The notes under the pieces: generated by a model
What the model was told of the DNA's origin: nothing
Seen by the model: the letters and a program-made list of their open reading frames with translations, nothing else
Databases searched by the model: none
Shown: in pieces, positions 26,075-32,109 of the stretch
Position numbering within the stretch: the stretch's first letter is position 1
How the letters are laid out: each line of letters starts with the position of its first letter
NCBI GenBank assembly: GCA_002336115.1
Contig: DDEN01000017.1
Location: 62,001 to 126,000, forward strand
Direction of reading: 5' to 3'
Length of the DNA stretch: 64,000 nt
DNA from: Chitinophagaceae bacterium UBA1953
GTDB lineage: Bacteria; Bacteroidota; Bacteroidia; Chitinophagales; Chitinophagaceae
Program-made: the position numbers and the translations under genes

Positions 26075-26809
26075 ATGAAAAGCAGAATAGTTATTCCAAA
26101 CTTACGAAGGTTGATGTTAAGTATAGCAGCGCTTATTCTTTTTTGTATAAGCGGTTCAGCACAATGCAAGGATTATACAATTGGTGTAAAAGGCGACACA
26201 TTAAACTGTACTGATGTAAAAGGTCAGCGACAAGGAAAATGGGTAAACCATGTTGATGAAATAAGAGGTGAACCCGGTTATGAAGAAGAAGGCGAATATG
26301 TAAACGGAAAGAAAGAAGGTACCTGGCGTGTTTACACTCTGCAGGGCGACCTGCTTGCAGTTGAAAACTATCGCTGGGGAAACAAACATGGTAAACAGCA
26401 ATACTTTAATACAATGGGTGATATTATACGTGAAGAAAGCTGGCTTTCACACAATCCTGAGCACCCAACAGAAACCGTTGAAGTATTTGACATAAATGAT
26501 CCGAAAAAAGTGTACCTGGTTGAAGTAAAAATGGAAGGCTCAACAGTGCAACATGGCATGTGGACATTTTATGAACCCGAAACAGGAAAAATAATAAAGA
26601 AAGAGAATTATATTTTGGGAAAACTGGACGATGGATCAGGTACCGGAAATGGAATTATAAAAAAAGATGATAACAGTGATGCCAGTACCGGAACTGAAAA
26701 AAAAGAAGAAACAAAAACCAAACCCAAGCCAAAAGAAGTAATGGATTACGAAAAGAAAAACAATGGCAAGAAAAAAATAAAAGTAAGAACAGGACAAACA
26801 GGTGGATAA
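26075..26809 (+). CDS. Secreted MORN-repeat (YwqK-like) protein
   Basis: Exported protein of 244 residues with an N-terminal hydrophobic signal (LMLSIAALILFCISGSAQ) and several MORN-type repeats: GQRQGKWVNH, EGEYVNGKKEGTWRVYTLQG, NYRWGNKHGKQQYFNTMGD and QHGMWTFYEPETGK. Databases often label such proteins as YwqK antitoxin-like, but MORN repeats alone do not show a toxin-antitoxin role and no toxin is adjacent. The C-terminal third is low-complexity and highly basic/acidic (KKEETKTKPKPKEVMDYEKK), suggesting surface or envelope contacts. The start could be 26075 or the ATG at 26114; both leave a usable signal peptide. It is divergent from the BNR-repeat gene with almost no intergenic DNA. Confidence 0.85.
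   Translation: MKSRIVIPNLRRLMLSIAALILFCISGSAQCKDYTIGVKGDTLNCTDVKGQRQGKWVNHVDEIRGEPGYEEEGEYVNGKKEGTWRVYTLQGDLLAVENYRWGNKHGKQQYFNTMGDIIREESWLSHNPEHPTETVEVFDINDPKKVYLVEVKMEGSTVQHGMWTFYEPETGKIIKKENYILGKLDDGSGTGNGIIKKDDNSDASTGTEKKEETKTKPKPKEVMDYEKKNNGKKKIKVRTGQTGG
26097..26104 (-). promoter_or_regulatory. -7 promoter box of the BNR gene, inside the divergent coding region
   Basis: Minus strand TAAGTTTG, an exact TAnnTTTG match. It lies 23 bases inside the MORN gene if that gene starts at 26075, or just upstream of the alternative ATG at 26114. The predicted transcript start is about 26093, suiting either ATG (26071 or 26050) of the BNR gene. Confidence 0.45.
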
Positions 26810-26826
26810 CAAAACCTTGTTAATAT

Positions 26827-26860
26827 AAAAAGAGAATGAGCTTTTTAAAAGCTCATTCTC
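26827..26860 (-). terminator. Bidirectional terminator between the MORN and HSDR_N genes
   Basis: GAGAATGAGCTTTT and its complement form a 14-base stem. The T5 tract lies on the minus-strand side, so it best serves the HSDR_N-like gene, although it also follows the convergent MORN gene by about 20 bases. Confidence 0.8.
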
Positions 26861-27065
26861 CCTGCAAAGCAAACACTTAACTACCATCACCACAACTTCT
26901 CTGCATCACAGCATCAGCAATCCTTTTTTAATGTCACCAACATCTATTTTGTGACTATCACTAAGTTACTTTAATAAACCGCTGGTTCCTATGATTAAGG
27001 TTATAAACAATAGTGACAGAAATCAAAAAACTCAACAGAACATACAATAAGTGCTTTTAAAGTTA
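26861..27065. other. Intergenic stretch without detectable gene
   Basis: AT-rich sequence between the bidirectional terminator and the HSDR_N-like stop. No open frame with a credible start, no hairpin and no tRNA-like structure is seen. Confidence 0.5.
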
Positions 27066-27503
27066 TTATAAGCAATCAGGGAAATGATCTACAGCAATCA
27101 TTTCCTTTTCTTTTTTTTGCCATACATAAGTATAATTTCCATTGGTAATAACGATGTAATTAACAGGAACAGAAATATTGTATCGTAATACCTGGCTTAA
27201 TACATTTTCAGTTAACTCAACATCCATTGCTTTGCACTCAATTAACATCCAGGGGTGGTGATTGGCATTGAAAACAAGCAGATCAAACCGCTTTTTTAAC
27301 TCACCAAGACTAATTTCTTTTTCAACACCAATTAAAGCCGGGTTGTACTTCTTTACCTGAATAAGATATTGTATAAAATTCTGTCTCACCCATTCTTCCG
27401 GCGTAAGCCGTACCCACTTTTTCCGCAAACTGTCGAATAGCAGATCCTTCCCATTTTCGTTTTTTATTTTAAAAGCAGGTTGGGGAAAATCAATTTTTAT
27501 CAT
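27066..27503 (-). CDS. Stand-alone HSDR_N (type I restriction R-subunit N-terminal) domain protein
   Basis: A 145-residue cytoplasmic protein equal to the N-terminal nuclease-fold domain of type I restriction HsdR subunits. The PD-(D/E)xK core is seen as Glu in GVEKEISLG, Asp in KKRFDLLVF and the ExK pair in MLIECKAMDVEL, followed by QVLRYNISVPVNYIVITNG. Stand-alone copies of this domain are common in Bacteroidota and are usually not linked to any restriction system. No HsdM, HsdS or helicase is nearby. The role is unknown; nuclease activity is possible because the acidic residues are kept. Confidence 0.88.
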   Translation of the reverse strand: MIKIDFPQPAFKIKNENGKDLLFDSLRKKWVRLTPEEWVRQNFIQYLIQVKKYNPALIGVEKEISLGELKKRFDLLVFNANHHPWMLIECKAMDVELTENVLSQVLRYNISVPVNYIVITNGNYTYVWQKKEKEMIAVDHFPDCL

Positions 27504-27634
27504 CTTTCAAAAGTAATCCCATTTTCAGATCGGCATATAAAAAATGATGCCCGATGGTCAATTTAATTTCTTTGTACAGTTACTTATATACGTTAACTTA
27601 AATGTGTAATTTTACAGAATTTAATTTTTGAAAA

Positions 27635-28411
27635 ATGAAGACTAAGGAAGAAATTGTTAAGAACTGGTTGCCCCGTTACACAGGGAAACAACTGAATGAA
27701 TTTGGCGAATATATTTTACTTACCAATTTCAGCAATTATGTGCAGATGTTTGCAGACTGGAATGGCGTTGAAGTTACCGGACAGGATAAACCAATGGAAT
27801 GTGCAACTGCCGAAGGTATTACCATCATTAACTTTGGAATGGGAAGCGCCACAGCAGCAACAGTTATGGATCTCTTGTCGGCCATTGAGCCAAAAGCAGT
27901 TTTATTTCTTGGAAAGTGTGGAGGATTGAAAACGAAAAATAAAATAGGCGATTTAATACTTCCCATTGCTGCAATAAGAGGCGAAGGTACAAGCAATGAT
28001 TATTTTCCCCCTGAAGTACCGGCACTGCCTGCATTTGCCCTGCAAAAAGCAGTTTCGACTACGATTCGTGATTATGATAACGATTACTGGACCGGCACAG
28101 TTTATACAACCAACCGCAGAGTATGGGAACACGACGAAAAGTTTAAAACTTATCTTGAAACAATCAGAGCAATGGCAGTTGACATGGAAACAGCCACCAT
28201 TTTTACAGTTGGTTTTGCCAATCATATTCCAACTGGTGCATTGCTTTTAGTAAGTGACAGCCCAATGACTCCTGAAGGTGTAAAAACGGAAGAGAGTGAT
28301 AAAAAAGTTACCAGTCAGTATGTTGAAACACATATCAAAATCGGGATTGATTCACTGAAACAACTTATTAACAATGGCCACACTGTTAAACACCTTCGTT
28401 TTGAAGAATAA
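27635..28411 (+). CDS. AMP nucleosidase (short, Bacteroidota type)
   Basis: Cytoplasmic phosphorylase-fold enzyme of 258 residues that splits AMP to adenine and ribose 5-phosphate, regulating the adenylate pool or salvage. It is the short form without the long N-terminal domain of E. coli Amn. Visible are INFGMGSATAATVMDLL, FLGKCGGLKTKNKIGDLILP (phosphate-site glycine loop), AMAVDMETATIFTVGF, where the Glu binds ribose, and LLLVSDSPMTPEGVKTEESD with the Asp that protonates the base. The stop overlaps the ABC ATPase start (TAATG), so the two are translationally coupled. Confidence 0.93.
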   Translation: MKTKEEIVKNWLPRYTGKQLNEFGEYILLTNFSNYVQMFADWNGVEVTGQDKPMECATAEGITIINFGMGSATAATVMDLLSAIEPKAVLFLGKCGGLKTKNKIGDLILPIAAIRGEGTSNDYFPPEVPALPAFALQKAVSTTIRDYDNDYWTGTVYTTNRRVWEHDEKFKTYLETIRAMAVDMETATIFTVGFANHIPTGALLLVSDSPMTPEGVKTEESDKKVTSQYVETHIKIGIDSLKQLINNGHTVKHLRFEE

Positions 28412-30138
28412 TGGAGCCATTACTAAATATCACTCATCTTGAAATTGAATTTAAAACAGAAGATGGTTTTGTAAAACCACTTCATGATATTTCATTCACT
28501 ATTGAAAAAGGCGAAACGGTTGCCGTTGTTGGAGAATCAGGATCGGGAAAATCCATAACTGCACTTTCCACTTTACAGTTATTGCCTGCTTCAATTACAA
28601 AATATCCAAAGGGAAAAATTCTCTTTAATTTAAAAAATGGAGAACAGGTTGATTTATTGAAGCTGCCACAACATCAGCTACAGGAAATACGTGGCAATGA
28701 AATTGCGATGATTTTCCAGGAACCGATGACTTCACTCAATCCTGTTTTTACCTGCGGAGCGCAGGTAACCGAAGCAATACAACTGCACCAGAAATGCAGC
28801 AAAGCAGAAGCTGTAAAAAAAACAGTCGGGCTATTTGAAAAGGTAAAACTGCCCAACCCTCAGGCAATACTTCAACGTTATCCTCACCAGCTCAGCGGAG
28901 GGCAAAAGCAACGGGTAATGATTGCAATGGCTATGAGCTGCAACCCATCGTTATTAATTGCCGATGAACCAACAACTGCGCTGGATGTAACAGTTCAGAA
29001 AACAATTCTTGAGCTGATTAAAGAACTACAGCAGGAAAATGGCATGAGTGTACTGTTTATAACACACGACCTTGGCGTGGTGCATGATATTGCCGATAAA
29101 GTTGTGGTAATGTATAAAGGAAACATTGTTGAGCAGGGTACTGTTGATGAAATTTTTCACAATCCCAAACATCCATACACGAAAGCGCTGCTGGCCTGCA
29201 GGCCAGCGTTGCACCCGAAAGGAAAACAATTGCCTGTTGTAAGTGATTTTTTAGAAGAGAAAAAAATGGATGGCGACCGTTTGCCGTTGACGGAAAAAGA
29301 TCATCTGCATTCCGGCCAACCATCAGCTAACAATGATAAACCGTTGCTGAAAGTTGAAAACCTGAATGTATGGTTTCCTGAAAAGCACAGCCTGTTTGGC
29401 AAGCCTCATTCCTTCATTAAAGCTGTAAACAATATAAGTTTTGAAATTTTTGCAGGAGAAACGTTAGGACTTGTTGGAGAAAGTGGTTGTGGCAAAACAA
29501 CCCTGGGAAGAGCTTTGTTAAGATTAGTTGAACCAACTTCGGGAAGTATTTTGCTAAATGGTGAAAATATTCTTAACAACGGTTTAAAACAATTTAAACA
29601 GCAACGGAAAAATCTGCAGATTGTTTTCCAGGATCCTTACTCATCACTTAATCCCCGCATTACTATCGGCAAAGCTATTGCAGAACCAATGCTTGTTCAC
29701 GGCTTATCAGTAAATCAAAAACAGGCTAAGGAAAAAGTAATTGAATTACTGGAAAAAGTAAATCTCAATCCTTCTCATTATAACCGTTACCCACATGAGT
29801 TCAGCGGCGGGCAAAGGCAACGTATTGTTATTGCAAGGGCACTTGCGCTGCATCCTTCTTTTATTGTTTGGGACGAATCGGTTTCAGCACTTGACGTAAG
29901 TGTTCAGGCACAGGTTCTGAACCTGCTAAACGATCTTAAAAAGGAATTTGGTTTTACATCTGTTTTTATTTCGCATGATTTATCTGTTGTGCGTTACATT
30001 TCCGACCGTATTATTGTGATGAACAAAGGGCAGATAGAAGAATCGGGGGCTGCAGATGAAATTTATTTCAAGCCCCGGCAGGAATATACCCGGCAGTTAC
30101 TTTCAGCAATCCCCGGCATACAGGTTCAAAAGCCCTGA
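28411..30138 (+). CDS. Double ATP-binding protein of a peptide-type ABC transporter (DppD-DppF fusion)
   Basis: A 575-residue protein with two complete ABC ATPase modules in tandem, as when DppD/OppD and DppF/OppF are fused. Module 1 (about 1-265): Walker A GESGSGKS, signature LSGGQKQR, Walker B LLIADEPTTALD, then the oligopeptide-transporter C-terminal part (TKALLACRPALHPKG). Module 2 (about 310-575): Walker A GESGCGKT, signature FSGGQRQR, Walker B FIVWDESVSALD, where the usual DEP reads DES but the catalytic Glu is kept. It should energise import of peptides or nickel-like ligands, but permease and binding-protein genes are not in this window. It is coupled to AMP nucleosidase by a one-base overlap. 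Confidence 0.95.
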   Translation: MEPLLNITHLEIEFKTEDGFVKPLHDISFTIEKGETVAVVGESGSGKSITALSTLQLLPASITKYPKGKILFNLKNGEQVDLLKLPQHQLQEIRGNEIAMIFQEPMTSLNPVFTCGAQVTEAIQLHQKCSKAEAVKKTVGLFEKVKLPNPQAILQRYPHQLSGGQKQRVMIAMAMSCNPSLLIADEPTTALDVTVQKTILELIKELQQENGMSVLFITHDLGVVHDIADKVVVMYKGNIVEQGTVDEIFHNPKHPYTKALLACRPALHPKGKQLPVVSDFLEEKKMDGDRLPLTEKDHLHSGQPSANNDKPLLKVENLNVWFPEKHSLFGKPHSFIKAVNNISFEIFAGETLGLVGESGCGKTTLGRALLRLVEPTSGSILLNGENILNNGLKQFKQQRKNLQIVFQDPYSSLNPRITIGKAIAEPMLVHGLSVNQKQAKEKVIELLEKVNLNPSHYNRYPHEFSGGQRQRIVIARALALHPSFIVWDESVSALDVSVQAQVLNLLNDLKKEFGFTSVFISHDLSVVRYISDRIIVMNKGQIEESGAADEIYFKPRQEYTRQLLSAIPGIQVQKP

Positions 30139-30151
30139 GAGGAAAAACTTT

Positions 30152-30181
30152 CTTGAAATATATTGATTTATTATACCTTTG
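30152..30181 (+). promoter_or_regulatory. Promoter of queA
   Basis: CTTG at 30152-30155 and TACCTTTG at 30174-30181 (exact TAnnTTTG match) are 18 bases apart, the expected Bacteroidota layout. The transcript should begin near 30185, leaving a leader of about 110 bases. Confidence 0.6.
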
Positions 30182-30184
30182 CAC

Positions 30185-30297
30185 CCATCAAAAAAGTAAC
30201 AGGTTCAAACCCGGTGCCGTAAGACGGGGTTTGGAAGGGTTCTCTAAAATTTAACCCGTCGCTGCGTTTGCATCTGTTCAAAAACAAGTTACGCAGT
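30185..30297 (+). promoter_or_regulatory. Structured 5' leader of queA, candidate regulatory RNA
   Basis: Three successive stem-loops fill the leader. CAAACCC (30206-30212) pairs with GGGTTTG (30227-30233). GGGTT (30237-30241) pairs with AACCC (30253-30257). CTGCGT (30262-30267) pairs with ACGCAG (30291-30296), which ends one base before the ATG at 30298. GCACC at 30181 could also pair with GGTGC near 30213. The last stem would hide the start region. It does not fit the preQ1 riboswitch consensus that I know. Confidence 0.45.
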
Positions 30298-31347
30298 ATG
30301 AAATTATCTCAGTTTACGTTCGATCTTCCTCTCAATCTCATTGCCCAAAATCCTACAAAAAAACGTGAAGACAGCCGTTTGATGGTTGTACACCGCAAAA
30401 CCGGCCAGATTGAAAACCGCACTTTCCGTGATATTATGGAGTACTTCGATGATAAGGATGCTTTTGTTGTAAACAATACAAAAGTATTTCCTGCACGTAT
30501 GTATGGCCGCAAGGAAAAAACAGGTGCTAAAATTGAAGTTTTTCTTCTCCGTGAATTAAATAAGCAAAACCGTTTGTGGGATGTGATTGTTGATCCCGCA
30601 AGAAAGATTCGTGTTGGTAACAAGCTCTATTTTGGTGATACGGAAGATCTGGTGGCAGAGGTAATTGACAATACCACCTCCCGTGGCCGTACCATACGTT
30701 TCCTTTTTGATGGTACCGATGAAGAGTTCCGCACAGTGTTGTACAATATGGGGGAAACTCCTTTACCAAAATATATTAAACGCAAACCGGATGAAGAGGA
30801 TCGTGAACGTTACCAGACCGTTTTTGCAAAACACGAAGGTGCGGTTGCAGCTCCTACTGCGGGTATGCACTTCAGCCAGGAATTAATTAAGCGCCTTGAA
30901 ATTAAAGGTGTTCGTTTTGCTGAAATTACGTTGCATACAGGTTTGGGAACTTTCCGCCCCATTGAAGTGGAAGATCTGAGCAAACATAAAATGGATGCAG
31001 AGTATTATAAAATTGATGACTTTGCCTGCAAAGTTGTAAACAAGGCGAAAGAAGGCAAACACCGCATCTGCTCAGTTGGCACAACAACTATGCGGGCTTT
31101 GGAAACTTCTTTTACCGCCCAGCAATTATTAAAACCAAGTGAAGGATGGACGAATATTTTTATTCATCCACCTTACAGCTTTAATATTGCCGATGCACTT
31201 GTTACCAATTTTCATTTGCCTAAAACAAGCCTGCTTATCATGACCTGCGCTTTTGCTGGTTACGACCTTACAATGGAAGCCTATAAAAAAGCAATTAAAG
31301 ATAAATACCGTTTCTTCAGTTACGGAGATGCGATGCTTGTGATATAA
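30298..31347 (+). CDS. queA: S-adenosylmethionine:tRNA ribosyltransferase-isomerase
   Basis: QueA transfers and isomerises the ribosyl group of S-adenosylmethionine onto preQ1 at tRNA position 34 to make epoxyqueuosine. It has 349 residues, the normal length. Characteristic stretches are MKLSQFTFDLPLNLIAQNP at the N-terminus, VVNNTKVFPARMYGRKE, GAVAAPTAGMHFSQELI, ITLHTGLGTFRPIEVEDL, VGTTTMRALETS and DALVTNFHLPKTSLLIM. The start at 30298 was chosen over an upstream ATG at 30268 because it matches the family N-terminus; the longer version would also run through the leader hairpin. Other queuosine genes are not in the window. The structured leader and own promoter suggest regulation separate from the ABC gene upstream. 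Confidence 0.96.
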   Translation: MKLSQFTFDLPLNLIAQNPTKKREDSRLMVVHRKTGQIENRTFRDIMEYFDDKDAFVVNNTKVFPARMYGRKEKTGAKIEVFLLRELNKQNRLWDVIVDPARKIRVGNKLYFGDTEDLVAEVIDNTTSRGRTIRFLFDGTDEEFRTVLYNMGETPLPKYIKRKPDEEDRERYQTVFAKHEGAVAAPTAGMHFSQELIKRLEIKGVRFAEITLHTGLGTFRPIEVEDLSKHKMDAEYYKIDDFACKVVNKAKEGKHRICSVGTTTMRALETSFTAQQLLKPSEGWTNIFIHPPYSFNIADALVTNFHLPKTSLLIMTCAFAGYDLTMEAYKKAIKDKYRFFSYGDAMLVI

Positions 31348-31354
31348 TTTTCAA

Positions 31355-31388
31355 AAATCCCTCTCCTTTGTGAGAGGGATTTTTTTTG
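31355..31388 (+). terminator. Terminator of queA
   Basis: AAATCCCTCTC and its complement form an 11-base stem with a six-base loop, followed by T8. Confidence 0.92.
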
Positions 31389-31413
31389 TTTTCCCGATAA
31401 CAACAATGAATTT

Positions 31414-31920
31414 ATGAGCAAAACTGCAAAGGAATCACTGATTATAATGACGGAACTGGTTCTTCCGAATGATACGAACCTGTTTGGGAACTTAATGGGC
31501 GGGCGGCTGATGTACTGGATGGATATTGCTTCGGCCCTGGCAGCAAGCAAACATTGTAACACACCGGTTGTTACAGCAAGTGTTGATAATATTTCATTTC
31601 AGAACCCTATAAAACTGGGCAACATTGTAAATATTGAAGCAAAGGTTTCAAGAGTTTTTAACACATCAATGGAAGTTCATCTGCAGGTGTGGAGTGAAGA
31701 TTTTAATCATCAGAACAGGTACAAAAGCAATGAAGCCTATTACACTTTTGTAGCATTAGATGAAAACAGGATGCCCATAAAAGTTCCGGAGCTGATTCCG
31801 GAAACAGATCATGAAAAAGAATTGTTTGCTGGCGCTTTACGCCGCAGGCAGTTGCGCCTTGTTCTGAGCGGGAAAATGAAACCGGAAGATGCGGTGGAGC
31901 TGAAGGCGTTGTTTAGCTGA
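31414..31920 (+). CDS. Hotdog-fold acyl-CoA thioesterase
   Basis: Cytoplasmic acyl-CoA thioester hydrolase of the YciA/BACH-like hotdog group, 168 residues. Family marks are LVLPNDTNLFGNLMGGRLMY, with the Asn and Asp near the catalytic turn, the long helix WMDIASALAASKHC, and VVTASVDNISFQNPIKLGNI. A C-terminal extension of about 35 residues (LFAGALRRRQLRLVLSGKMK) goes beyond the core. It probably tunes acyl-CoA pools; the chain-length preference is not readable. It lies between the queA terminator and its own hairpin. Confidence 0.92.
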   Translation: MSKTAKESLIIMTELVLPNDTNLFGNLMGGRLMYWMDIASALAASKHCNTPVVTASVDNISFQNPIKLGNIVNIEAKVSRVFNTSMEVHLQVWSEDFNHQNRYKSNEAYYTFVALDENRMPIKVPELIPETDHEKELFAGALRRRQLRLVLSGKMKPEDAVELKALFS

Positions 31921-31943
31921 TGTTTTATTTTATACTTTGACAT

Positions 31944-31981
31944 AAAAAACCTGAAGATTTCTGAAACCTTCAGGTTTTTTT
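31944..31981 (+). terminator. Terminator of the thioesterase gene, CCTGAAG hairpin copy 1
   Basis: AAAAAACCTGAAG (31944-31956) pairs with CTTCAGGTTTTTT (31968-31980), a 13-base stem with an 11-base loop and a T7 end. The CCTGAAG/CTTCAGG core recurs in the hairpin at 32063. Confidence 0.85.
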
Positions 31982-32021
31982 ATTTCACTAATCGCTGCCT
32001 TGCAGAATTGCTTAAGACTTT

Positions 32022-32060
32022 ATAAAAAAAGGAGCTATTCTTTTTAGAACAGCTCCCTTT
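32022..32060 (-). terminator. Terminator of the EF-G-like gene
   Basis: On the minus strand GGGAGCTGTTC and GAATAGCTCC pair with one mismatch around a six-base loop and are followed by T7. It lies downstream of the EF-G-like stop at 32110. Confidence 0.8.
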
Positions 32061-32062
32061 AA

Positions 32063-32093
32063 AACCCTGAAGGTTTTGGAAACCTTCAGGGTT
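32063..32093. repeat. CCTGAAGG inverted repeat (14-base perfect stem), copy 2
   Basis: AACCCTGAAGGTTT (32063-32076) and AAACCTTCAGGGTT (32080-32093) form a perfect stem with a three-base loop. It shares its CCTGAAG core with the thioesterase terminator 90 bases away. It lies between the EF-G-like stop and that gene's terminator, so it would be in the mRNA 3' end. It has the look of a dispersed intergenic palindrome. Confidence 0.75.
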
Positions 32094-32109
32094 AAAGCAA
32101 ATTTGATTA

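Noticed and set aside
26075..26809. YwqK antitoxin of a toxin-antitoxin system
   Set aside because: The label comes from MORN repeats only. The protein is exported and no toxin gene is adjacent.
27066..30138. Defence island (HSDR_N nuclease, AMP nucleosidase, ABC ATPase)
   Set aside because: The HSDR_N gene is divergent and separate. AMP nucleosidase and the ABC protein look like ordinary metabolic and transport genes, with no methylase, helicase, toxin or mobile element nearby.
30200..30220. tRNA T-arm-like sequence (GGTTCAAACCC) before queA
   Set aside because: No acceptor, D or anticodon arms fit around it, and one stem pair is wrong. It is better explained as part of the leader hairpins.
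30185..30235. Known preQ1-I riboswitch before queA
   Set aside because: The short stem, C-rich loop and A-rich tail of that class do not line up with the hairpins seen here, so I leave it as an unclassified leader.
31940..32100. Ends of a miniature transposable element
   Set aside because: The hairpins lack a common outer inverted repeat and flanking target duplication. Two are explained as terminators.
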